From Oligoflexus tunisiensis (GTDB lineage Bacteria; Bdellovibrionota_B; Oligoflexia; Oligoflexales; Oligoflexaceae): a DNA stretch of 64,000 nucleotides. A model generated the notes under the pieces. That model was given only the letters and a program-made list of their open reading frames with translations, searched no databases and was not told the DNA's origin. Numbering within the stretch: position 1 is the stretch's first letter; each line of letters opens with the position of its first letter. The stretch covers positions 4,968,483 through 5,032,482 of the forward strand of contig NZ_BDFO01000001.1 in the NCBI RefSeq assembly GCF_001748245.1, given 5' to 3'. This document shows positions 1 through 7,568 of the stretch, piece by piece. The position numbers and the translations under genes were made by a program.

Positions 1-516
1 GTCATGGACCAGTTCCTGAAAATCCTCGGGCTTGCAGAAACGCGCAATGCCCTGATCCGCGAGGACCACGGCCTGCCGTTCAAAGAACGAAACGAAGAGT
101 AAAATGCCCGTGCGTCCGGCCGTTGCGGACAGACCGGCTTCATAAAAAGCCAGCATCGCGCGACGTTCCGTTTCCAGTTTCTGATCCTTGCGTGGAATCA
201 AAAGTCTTTCCACGGACGGCATACGGGCCAGGAAAAAACCGGTCAGCCCGGCGATCACAAAGGCCAGGGACCATAAAAGATCATGACCCGTCCAGCCCGC
301 CGTGAGCACCAGAATATGCTTGACGCTGAGGGCCAGCAACAGTCCCAGCAAAGCCCCCAAAAGGTCGCTGTTGCTGGATACAGTGGACCGATAGACCAGC
401 ATCGGGACGATCTCCCCACTGGTTTTGGTCTCGGCTTCGAGCACCGCACGTTCAATGCGTGAGGCACCTTCCAAACTTAAATAGGATCTGAGCCAGGCAG
501 GAATCTCCTTTACCAT
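1..516 (-). CDS. TPM domain membrane protein (3' part beyond window)
   Basis: This is the second TPM protein of a LemA-TPM-TPM set. The visible 172 codons start at an ATG that overlaps the stop of the preceding TPM gene by 7 bp, which indicates translational coupling. Near residue 30 is the motif TKTSGEIVP, the typical start of a TPM fold. Two hydrophobic stretches follow (about residues 51-75 and 80-97), so the protein is probably membrane-anchored. The reading frame is open to the window edge and the C-terminus is missing. Proteins of this family accompany LemA in many bacteria, but the biochemical role is not settled. The family call is fairly sure; the function is unknown. Confidence 0.75.
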   Translation of the reverse strand, partial: MVKEIPAWLRSYLSLEGASRIERAVLEAETKTSGEIVPMLVYRSTVSSNSDLLGALLGLLLALSVKHILVLTAGWTGHDLLWSLAFVIAGLTGFFLARMPSVERLLIPRKDQKLETERRAMLAFYEAGLSATAGRTGILLFVSFFERQAVVLADQGIARFCKPEDFQELVHD

Positions 517-1277
517 GATCCGGATGCTCCTCCTCCTGAAAATCCACCACCGCCGCCGCCCCAGCCGCCGCCGCCTCCACCGAAGCCGCCGCCACCGAAA
601 CCACCGCCGCCCCAGCCACCAAATCCACTGCGACGCCCACCGAAGCGGCCGCGCGGTCCACCTCCACCAGCCGCCATGATAAGAATGACAACCAGAAAGA
701 TGACGAGGGAAAACAGGGAGCCCACGCCCCCTCTGCGTTCCCCGCGCGTGCTCCGCACTCGCGTCTCGGGAGCGTCGACCCCGAATTTAAAATCCGGATC
801 CGTATAAGCCACGATATGGGCCACACCAGCAATCACACCGGCATCATAATCACCCTCACGAAACAGTGGGGTCATCTTCTCCCGGATGATACGGCTGGAA
901 TAAAGGTCGGTCAGCGAACCTTCCAATCCCTGCCCCACCTCGATGCGGAGTTTGCGATCCTGGGCTGAAATCAAAAGTATGGCGCCGTTATCCTTGTCCG
1001 CGGTCCCGAGTTTCCATTGCTCTGCGACGCGTATCCCAAATTGTTCGATGGTTTCATCTTCCAGCTGGGGTACTGTCAGCACTGTAATTTGACTGCCGCC
1101 CGCCTGGTGCAGGTCACGCAGCTGTTGATTGAGATAGGTTTCCGTCCCTTCGGAAAGTATCTGGGCGGTATCCATGACAGGAGCCGCCAACGGAGGAATG
1201 GGTGTGACCGCCAGCGCAGACGTCACACTCCCTAGCCAAACTATCAGCAGCAGGAGTCGCTGCATGAGCGTCCTCAC
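510..1277 (-). CDS. YgcG-type TPM domain exported protein
   Basis: A protein of about 255 residues with an N-terminal signal peptide (LLLLIVWLGSVTSALA), a TPM domain (residues about 30-150, with typical motifs VMDTAQIL and DNGAILLISAQDRKLRIEVG), one transmembrane helix near residue 190 (SLVIFLVVILIM) and a glycine-rich tail ending in SGGGASGSW. That architecture is diagnostic of the YgcG/TPM family. The GTG start overlaps the LemA stop in a GTGA junction; an ATG four codons later is an alternative. It lies between LemA and a second TPM gene, so the three are probably co-transcribed. The likely location is the cell envelope. Published roles of the family range from phosphatase activity to membrane-stress functions and cannot be decided here. 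Confidence 0.88.
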   Translation of the reverse strand: MRTLMQRLLLLIVWLGSVTSALAVTPIPPLAAPVMDTAQILSEGTETYLNQQLRDLHQAGGSQITVLTVPQLEDETIEQFGIRVAEQWKLGTADKDNGAILLISAQDRKLRIEVGQGLEGSLTDLYSSRIIREKMTPLFREGDYDAGVIAGVAHIVAYTDPDFKFGVDAPETRVRSTRGERRGGVGSLFSLVIFLVVILIMAAGGGGPRGRFGGRRSGFGGWGGGGFGGGGFGGGGGGWGGGGGGFSGGGASGSW

Positions 1278-1873
1278 TTGAATTCAACCTTGGGCGCGGT
1301 CTCGATCTGCTGTTTCTCGGCGTCCGTCACGGTCCATTGCGGCATCTTCTCATGATGATAGATGAGGCTATTGGTAAAACTTGTGGGGGGCACGGTAATC
1401 AAATTGTTGAACTCATTAATCGCTTCGATGTAGCGCTGACGTGCCACGGCAATACGGTTTTCCGTGCCTTCGAGTTGTGCACTCAGATCGCGGAACTGCG
1501 CATCGGCCTTCAGATCTGGGTATTTTTCCACTACGACCATGAGTCGACCCAAAGCCTGGCTGAGGCTGCCTTGCGTGGCCATATATTGCTGCAACTGTTT
1601 GGGATCCATGGAACCCGGATCCACCGTCGTCTGGGTGGCCTTGGCCCGGGCTTCCACAACAGCTGTCAGAGTATCCTGTTCATGCGCAGCGTAACCTTTG
1701 ACCACACTGACAAGGTTGGGAATCAGGTCAGCCCGTCTTTTATACTGGTTCGTGGTTTCTGCCAGGGCGGCTTCCACTTTGTTTTTGGCCTGGGGAATGG
1801 ACTGCAAACCACAGCCTGCCATGGCTCCCACCAGGAACAAACCGGCGATTGTCCGACATATAATACGCAACAT
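1274..1873 (-). CDS. lemA: LemA family lipoprotein
   Basis: LemA-type protein of 199 residues. The ATG at 1873 is chosen because GGAGGA lies 7 bases upstream; a longer frame reaches 1933 without such a site. The N-terminus is a lipoprotein-like signal (hydrophobic run ending GAMAGC). The LemA core follows with NQYKRRADLIPNLV and VEKYPDLKA, both highly typical of the family. LemA proteins are helical bundles anchored in the membrane and usually encoded beside TPM proteins or HtpX; here two TPM genes follow with overlapping junctions. The exact function is not established. Family assignment is secure. Confidence 0.92.
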   Translation of the reverse strand: MLRIICRTIAGLFLVGAMAGCGLQSIPQAKNKVEAALAETTNQYKRRADLIPNLVSVVKGYAAHEQDTLTAVVEARAKATQTTVDPGSMDPKQLQQYMATQGSLSQALGRLMVVVEKYPDLKADAQFRDLSAQLEGTENRIAVARQRYIEAINEFNNLITVPPTSFTNSLIYHHEKMPQWTVTDAEKQQIETAPKVEFK

Positions 1874-1975
1874 GGAATACTCCTCCGTTTCGTCCTTCTC
1901 GGACTCTTGCCCAGGTATAATGTAATGCTTCATGTGTATTTGGCAAGGCCGAAGACGGGCTGGGAATGAGGATCC

Positions 1976-2845
1976 CTAGCCAGCCTGGGTTTGTGTCGAG
2001 CGCCGGCGCAGCTGCTCCATAAGGCTGAGAACGATTTGATCAGCTGGTTCCTGCTCCGCGAGACGATAGAGAACTTTTTCCGCCTCGGTCCACCAGCCCA
2101 GCTGCAAATACAGGCGTGCCAGATCTTTCTGGTCATGGCTTTGATTATAAGCTTCGATGGCGATGGATTCACTCTTCCGCATTTTTTCCAGCATGGCCTC
2201 CAGAAAGGAGTCTGCCGCGGTCTCATAATATTTCAGAGAAGCCGTCCGAAACCCTTGTCTGGCCGCCAGTTCCGCCTTCAACATCATTCCGAGATAACGG
2301 GGCATCATCCGCTGTGGCGGGCGCGGGAGGCGTTGATGCAATCCCACACTGCGCCGCCGCTGCATCTGAAACCAAAGGCTATAGACATCCGTCCGGTCGC
2401 GGGATTCCGGCATGAGCTTTTGCACAAGTTCCACAATGTGGCCGGGATCCCCTTCATGTCCCGGCTGACGTTCCTGATAACGCAGCGCCTCCAAGAAACC
2501 ACCAAGGTGCTGAGGTGTTTGCCGCCAGGCCACCAGCATGCGGCCCAGACAGGCCTGCAGACCTTCGCGGGCTTTGATGCACTGCCGCAGAAGTCGTAGC
2601 TGCTGCGTGGCTTCATGACTTTCCACCCGATCAGGGTTCCGCAGAGTCAGCGGCGCTCTTTCGGTGGCCTCGACATCCAGCAGTTGTTTTTCGGCTTCGA
2701 GCGCGGCCTGGCTGATGGCACGCATCGATTGGGTCTGCCGCGCTTCCCAAATCAGCCCCCCGAGCAAAAGCCCACCGAGAACGATGCTGATGAGCCAGCT
2801 TTTTCCTTGCTGAGGCCCGGGATAACAAAGACGTCTTGGTATCAT
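1976..2845 (-). CDS. Membrane-anchored helical-repeat protein, function unknown
   Basis: A 289-residue protein, not recognised as a named family. The start at 2845 is chosen because it lies 7 bases after the stop of the upstream lipoprotein gene; the frame extends further but would overlap that gene. One transmembrane helix is near residues 17-33 (WLISIVLGGLLLGGLIW). The rest is alpha-helical and rich in Arg, Glu and Leu. The C-terminal part (ARLYLQLGWWTEAEKVLYRL) resembles a TPR-type helix pair. A periplasmic solenoid anchored in the inner membrane is the likely form. It is probably co-transcribed with the upstream lipoprotein gene. Confidence 0.6.
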   Translation of the reverse strand: MIPRRLCYPGPQQGKSWLISIVLGGLLLGGLIWEARQTQSMRAISQAALEAEKQLLDVEATERAPLTLRNPDRVESHEATQQLRLLRQCIKAREGLQACLGRMLVAWRQTPQHLGGFLEALRYQERQPGHEGDPGHIVELVQKLMPESRDRTDVYSLWFQMQRRRSVGLHQRLPRPPQRMMPRYLGMMLKAELAARQGFRTASLKYYETAADSFLEAMLEKMRKSESIAIEAYNQSHDQKDLARLYLQLGWWTEAEKVLYRLAEQEPADQIVLSLMEQLRRRSTQTQAG

Positions 2846-2852
2846 ATGCGAC

Positions 2853-3446
2853 TCAAGGCAAAGGTTGTGAAAGGAAAACCAGCTGGGGTGCGTTCTGGAC
2901 GTTGATGGGACGTTCATTTTCATGAGCCAGATCAACACCGAAATCCAGGCTGTAACCCTGATGAATGTGCACAAGATTCAAATTTTTCAGAGGGACCGGC
3001 CCCACGGCGGTGCAGTTGCCAGGATCAAAACTCAAGGGATCCTGCGCTTCCGCCAAAGGCCACTGCTCACGCCCGCAAAAGGCGGCGGACTCCAGGCGTG
3101 CCTGCCCTTCCGCATTAAGAGCGGCCAGGGCCTGTTCCTGATACATGAAGTCAATGCCATATGTGAAATCACGCGAGGTGACCATCAGCTCGTAAAGGCC
3201 GCGATATTCCAGCGTCGCCACCGCTTCCTCGCAGGCAGCGTCCACATAATAGGTTTCGGTGCGCGTAGCATCCTGGGCGTTTTTCAGGTCCAGTGCAATC
3301 CGATAGGAGGCGAAAAGATCCTGCCGTGGCACGCAAACAGTGGACCAGGATCCATCCACGACAGAATAAAGAGGAGGATCCGCGGATGATCCGGAACAGG
3401 CCGACATCCCCAGAAATGACCAAAGCCAGCATGATGGAAACCGCAT
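2853..3446 (-). CDS. Predicted exported/lipoprotein, function unknown
   Basis: A 197-residue protein from the ATG at 3446. The N-terminus (MRFPSCWLWSFLGMSAC) is a short signal with a cysteine at an approximate lipobox. Several further cysteines (VCVPRQ, DAACEEA, AAFCGRE, GNCTAV) suggest disulphides and a periplasmic or surface location. No domain was recognised. It sits directly upstream of the membrane-anchored helical protein with a 7-base gap, so both probably form a two-gene transcript. The signal-peptide call is moderately sure; the function is open. Confidence 0.55.
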   Translation of the reverse strand: MRFPSCWLWSFLGMSACSGSSADPPLYSVVDGSWSTVCVPRQDLFASYRIALDLKNAQDATRTETYYVDAACEEAVATLEYRGLYELMVTSRDFTYGIDFMYQEQALAALNAEGQARLESAAFCGREQWPLAEAQDPLSFDPGNCTAVGPVPLKNLNLVHIHQGYSLDFGVDLAHENERPINVQNAPQLVFLSQPLP

Positions 3447-3548
3447 GGAAAAACCTCGACAGTCGTCCGGTTCTTCCATTGTACTCCGGAGCCACGAATC
3501 CCCGCAACGGGCGCGGCCTGGCTCCAGTCCTGGCTTACGGCTGATCCT

Positions 3549-4895
3549 TTAGGGCGTTGTGCCCGGCAGTTCCACGATATCCCCGCCCATCGCCTGCAGC
3601 TTGGGCACGAGGTTGTCGTACTTCCGGGTCACTTCATGGATGTTGGTCAGATGCGTGATGCCTTCCGCCACCAGTCCTGCGACCACGAGGCATTTGCCGG
3701 CGCGAATGTCGGTCGGCAGTTCGAAGTCCCGCGCCCGCAGTTTGGTTGGTCCTTGGATGATGGCCGAATGCACGAAGTTATGATTTCGGAAACGGCAGGG
3801 GGATTCCCCGAGGCACTTGCTCGTCACATGGATATTGGCGCCCATGTTATTCAGAAAGGAGGTATAACCCAGGCGTTCCTCAAAGACGGTTTCATGCAGA
3901 ATGGAGACGCCTTCCGCCTGCGTGAAGAGCACCATGAAGGGCTGCTGCCAGTCGGTCATGAAACCGGGATGCACCTCCACCTCGATATGCACGCCTTTGA
4001 GCGGCCGTCCCATCGGGGCTTTCACATAAAGGCCTTTGGAGTTCACCGTGAATTCCGCACCCATGCGCTGGATGAAATTCAAAAAGCTGTAGACCGGTCC
4101 ATGCGTGACGTTCTCAATCAGCACATCCCCGCCCGTGGCCAGGGCCGCCACTGCAAATGACACCACCTGGTTGCGATCGAACATGCAGCGCAGTTCGCAG
4201 CCGTTCAGCTTTTTCACGCCTTCGATGATAAAGGTTCGATTGGGAGTCTGGGTGATATCCGCACCCATTTTCTGCAGCATCATGCAGAGTTCAAAGATCT
4301 CCGGTTCGATCGCCGCATTTTCGATAATGGTCCGACCGCGGGCCATGGAGGCCGCGATGAGCAGGTTTTCCGTGGTCATCACCGAAGGAAAGGGCAGCTT
4401 GATATGCGCGCCGCGCAGCCCCTTGTCATCGACGCTCAGATGATACTGATTGCCGTCCTGTTCGACCTGCGCGCCCATCATGGCGAGCCCTTCGATGTGG
4501 AAATTCACCGGCCGCCGACCGATTTTATCGCCGCCGAGGGCCCCATAGAAGCTCACCTTGCCGAAGCGCTGCAGGAGCGGCCCGGCGCAGAGGATGGAGA
4601 TCCGATTCTTGCGACAGATTTCCTCGGAAATGGCCCAGCGGTCCATGGTCTTCGCACAGACTTCGATCGTATCGGATTCATGCGTGGTCACCTGACCACC
4701 GAGGTAACGATAGAGCCCCTCGACGATTTTGCGTTCATCGACGTCCGGGGCACCTTTGATCATCACGGGTTCGTCCGTCAGCATCGAGGCGATGATGCAT
4801 TTGGTAACCTGATTGGAACTGCCGGCGATCGAGATGCGGCCACCGGAGAGTTTTTTACCGCCAACGATCCTGAGGCGAGGTTGGGTCATTTCCAT
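3549..4895 (-). CDS. murA: MurA-like UDP-GlcNAc enolpyruvyl transferase, variant active site
   Basis: A 448-residue enzyme of the EPT family, matching MurA over its length: GRRPVNFHIEGLAMMGA, TDWQQPFMVLFTQAEG and DIRAGKCLVVAGLVAEG are MurA signatures. MurA adds enolpyruvate to UDP-GlcNAc in the first committed step of peptidoglycan synthesis in the cytoplasm. Two hallmark residues differ. The loop cysteine (Cys115 in E. coli) is Asp123 here (GGDKIGRRPV), a change known elsewhere to give fosfomycin resistance. The GAKN motif carrying Lys22 reads GSSN. The enzyme may be the housekeeping copy or a divergent paralogue. An AAGGAG site precedes the start; a second ATG two codons on is possible. It lies 29 bp downstream of era. 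Confidence 0.8.
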   Translation of the reverse strand: MEMTQPRLRIVGGKKLSGGRISIAGSSNQVTKCIIASMLTDEPVMIKGAPDVDERKIVEGLYRYLGGQVTTHESDTIEVCAKTMDRWAISEEICRKNRISILCAGPLLQRFGKVSFYGALGGDKIGRRPVNFHIEGLAMMGAQVEQDGNQYHLSVDDKGLRGAHIKLPFPSVMTTENLLIAASMARGRTIIENAAIEPEIFELCMMLQKMGADITQTPNRTFIIEGVKKLNGCELRCMFDRNQVVSFAVAALATGGDVLIENVTHGPVYSFLNFIQRMGAEFTVNSKGLYVKAPMGRPLKGVHIEVEVHPGFMTDWQQPFMVLFTQAEGVSILHETVFEERLGYTSFLNNMGANIHVTSKCLGESPCRFRNHNFVHSAIIQGPTKLRARDFELPTDIRAGKCLVVAGLVAEGITHLTNIHEVTRKYDNLVPKLQAMGGDIVELPGTTP

Positions 4896-4924
4896 TGACT
4901 CCTTTATCCTAAGACGGAAATTCT

Positions 4925-5872
4925 TTAATCATCCTGATCGAGATCAGCGTAATCCGCGATGGAAATCGGATCATTCACCCAGTCTTCATCCACGATCACT
5001 TCCAGACCGAGAAAGACCTTGTTTTGGAAATGCAGCTCCAGGCTTTGCCGCGCTTCCATGCCGATTTCCTTAATTTTCTGGCCGTTCTTACCTAAAACGA
5101 TACCACGATGCGCCTGACGACTCACCACGATATTGGCTTCGACCCGCACAATGGTCGGCTTGAACTCTATTGTATCAACCCGCACGGCCAATTGGTAAGG
5201 CAGCTCCGCCCCCAAATGCCGGAACGCCTGCTCGCGGATCAATTCCGCACAGACGAATTTCTGCGGACGATCGGTCAGGTCATCATCCGGGTAAAGCCAG
5301 GGGCCTTCCGGTAAACTGCCACCGATCGCGGCCACCAGCTCCGTCAGGCTTTCCTTGCGCTTGGCACTGATGAGCCACGGATGGCGATCATCCAGGCGCG
5401 CGGCCGCCTCGGGGGGCAGCTCTTCGCGAATCATGGCGAGGATTCCGCGCAAACGCTCCTCGGCCAGACGCAGTTCCACTTTTTTCAGCTTATCGCATTT
5501 GTTCAGACAGACGAGCACGCGACCACGCGATTCCTTGATCACGTTCCGCAGGAAATTGATATCCTCGGCATGGCCGACATCCTGAACGTCGATCACATAA
5601 AGTATCATATCCGCATCGGCGAGGACCGACCACGCTTCCCGATTCATCATCGAGTTCAAGGTCAATTTCTTGTGACTGCGATGAATACCGGGTGTATCCA
5701 AAAATAGCAGCTGGGCTTCATCTTCCATACGGATGCCCAGGATGCGATTGCGAGTGGTGTTGGGTTTGGCGCTGACGCCGACGATCTTCTGGCCCACCAG
5801 GGTATTCAGCAGGGAACTTTTCCCGGCATTTGGCCTACCCATGATGGCGCAATATCCACAGCGCTGTGTCAT
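4925..5872 (-). CDS. era: GTPase Era
   Basis: Era of 315 residues, close to the usual 300. The GTPase domain has the P-loop GRPNAGKSS (residues 12-20), the switch motif DTPGIHRSHKKL and the base-recognition motif NKCD. The C-terminal KH domain carries the signature GIVLGKNGQKIKEIG. Era binds the 3' end of 16S rRNA and is needed for 30S subunit maturation. The family reading is unambiguous. The MurA-like gene follows after 29 bp, so a shared transcript is likely. The C-terminus extends slightly past the KH domain with an acidic tail (DYADLDQDD). Confidence 0.96.
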   Translation of the reverse strand: MTQRCGYCAIMGRPNAGKSSLLNTLVGQKIVGVSAKPNTTRNRILGIRMEDEAQLLFLDTPGIHRSHKKLTLNSMMNREAWSVLADADMILYVIDVQDVGHAEDINFLRNVIKESRGRVLVCLNKCDKLKKVELRLAEERLRGILAMIREELPPEAAARLDDRHPWLISAKRKESLTELVAAIGGSLPEGPWLYPDDDLTDRPQKFVCAELIREQAFRHLGAELPYQLAVRVDTIEFKPTIVRVEANIVVSRQAHRGIVLGKNGQKIKEIGMEARQSLELHFQNKVFLGLEVIVDEDWVNDPISIADYADLDQDD

Positions 5873-6008
5873 ATAAAAAACCTCAATCCTACCAATTTTA
5901 CATATTCAAGGCGACCCACTGGGCTGGCAGCATGCCTTGATGGGGGCTGATTGGCAAGGTGAATTCCTGCAGTATCCTTGAATCCCCATTGCCCGGGAGA
6001 GCACAGAT

Positions 6009-7400
6009 TCAGGCCGGGTGCGAGAGGAGCGCGACCACAAAGCGGGTGTTGGGATGCCGGGTATCCACTTCGATGCTGCCGCCATGGGCCGCCATGATTT
6101 TTCGGGAGATGCTGATGCCGAGGCCGGTACCCTTGCCAAAGGGTTTGGTGGTGAAGAAGGGCTGGCCCACGCGGGCCAGGACGTCCGGCTGCAGACCCTG
6201 GCCGCTGTCCTCGACAGCCAGCTCCAGGACGGAATCCCGTTTCCGGATCGAAATCCTGATCCACTTCGGATCCAGATTTTCCACCGCATCCCGCGCGTTC
6301 TGAATCAAATTCAGCAGCACCTGCCCGAGCTGAAGCGGGCGTCCCATGGTGTGACAGGGCCCAGGCGGACGCTCAAATATCAGCTCGATGCCCAGCTCAC
6401 GAATGCTCTGGCGACAGATGGCCAGCGTATCATCGACCACCTGCACAAGGTCCACCCGTTCAAAGGGGTCGCCCTGCCCTTCATACGAAAGGCGCCGGAG
6501 ACTCATGATGATCTGGGACATGCGGTCGGTCGTTTCCGAAATCTTCTGACTGGCATGACTCACGCGATGGCGATCCAGCGGTTCACGCTGGACGAGCTTC
6601 ACCAGCTGGTCGCTATAGCCTTTGACGATGCCCAGCGGATTATTGATTTCATGCGCAATGCTGCCCGCCAGTTCGCCAATGGCCGACAGTCGCGAGCTGG
6701 CGACAAGAAGGGTTTGCTGTTCCTCGATCAGCGTCTGACTGGTCCGCAGGTCGGCAATGGTGCGCCGCAACTTATTCTCGCTCTTCTGATTATGCAGATA
6801 GAAGTAGCCCGAATACAGAAAGACGGTGGCGAAAACAAAAGGCATGGTGGCGAGGTGGATGAGCCGCTGCTGTTCGGCCGTCAGCGGCAGGGGTTGCACC
6901 AGATCCAGCCCCATGGTTTCGACGAAGAAAAAAAGCAGCACGGGGGCCAGGCTGCAGACGATAAAACTCGCCCGCCGTCGGTAGTCAAGCAGAATGAAAG
7001 GCGCCGACGCGCAGGTAAGGAATACATACTGGATTCCCGCCCCAGGTCCGAGCGCCAGGGAATAAAACAGCGTGACCGCGTTGTAGTTGAAAATGGTGTA
7101 GAGACGTCCAAAAGTCAGCGAACCACTCCAGCGATTGATCAGGAAAATGCAGCCGAAATGCAGAGCTGACAGGAGTGTGACCAGAGCGAGCGTGGGTTGC
7201 CCCACCAGCCAAAAGACGGGAGGAAAGGAGACCAGGATCAGAACAGCGATGATGGCCGTATTCTGATTGGAAAAGCGAATGCGACGCCGTTCACGTTCAC
7301 TCATGGCATCGCGCAGGCCAGACTCCGATATGTAATCCCATAGGCTGACAAAAGGATGCGCTGACACGATTGGTATGACTCCCTGGGTGATGGTCCTCAT
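6009..7400 (-). CDS. Orphan membrane sensor histidine kinase
   Basis: A 463-residue kinase. About six hydrophobic segments (residues 48-205) form a multi-pass N-terminal sensor region. A short coiled coil follows, then the dimerisation/phosphoacceptor helix with SIAHEINNPLG (His near residue 250), the N-box NLIQNARDAVENL, the G1 box EDSGQGL and the G2 box GKGTGLGISISRKI. All motifs for autophosphorylation are present. No response regulator gene is adjacent, so it is an orphan in this window. The stimulus is unknown. It is separated from era by about 136 bp and from the divergent EF-hand gene by about 170 bp. Confidence 0.88.
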   Translation of the reverse strand: MRTITQGVIPIVSAHPFVSLWDYISESGLRDAMSERERRRIRFSNQNTAIIAVLILVSFPPVFWLVGQPTLALVTLLSALHFGCIFLINRWSGSLTFGRLYTIFNYNAVTLFYSLALGPGAGIQYVFLTCASAPFILLDYRRRASFIVCSLAPVLLFFFVETMGLDLVQPLPLTAEQQRLIHLATMPFVFATVFLYSGYFYLHNQKSENKLRRTIADLRTSQTLIEEQQTLLVASSRLSAIGELAGSIAHEINNPLGIVKGYSDQLVKLVQREPLDRHRVSHASQKISETTDRMSQIIMSLRRLSYEGQGDPFERVDLVQVVDDTLAICRQSIRELGIELIFERPPGPCHTMGRPLQLGQVLLNLIQNARDAVENLDPKWIRISIRKRDSVLELAVEDSGQGLQPDVLARVGQPFFTTKPFGKGTGLGISISRKIMAAHGGSIEVDTRHPNTRFVVALLSHPA

Positions 7401-7484
7401 TGTGCCCTAAAAAACTCGTTCTGCCCATCGTCGGAATTTCCAGAAATGACGTTCCGGTTCCTGTTCTTCCCCAGGAAATTTTCC

Positions 7485-7513
7485 TTGTCGACCGCAGAAG
7501 GGCTGTCTAGGAT
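7485..7513 (+). promoter_or_regulatory. Candidate sigma70-type promoter
   Basis: TTGTCG at 7485-7490 and TAGGAT at 7508-7513 are separated by exactly 17 bases. The pair lies 56 bp upstream of the start of the EF-hand membrane protein gene and matches the -35/-10 consensus at eight of twelve positions. Read by eye only. Confidence 0.4.
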
Positions 7514-7568
7514 GCCTCAGCCGGGCGCGACGTGACGTTTCCCTTTGCCCGCCACTCAAGGAGCTCCT

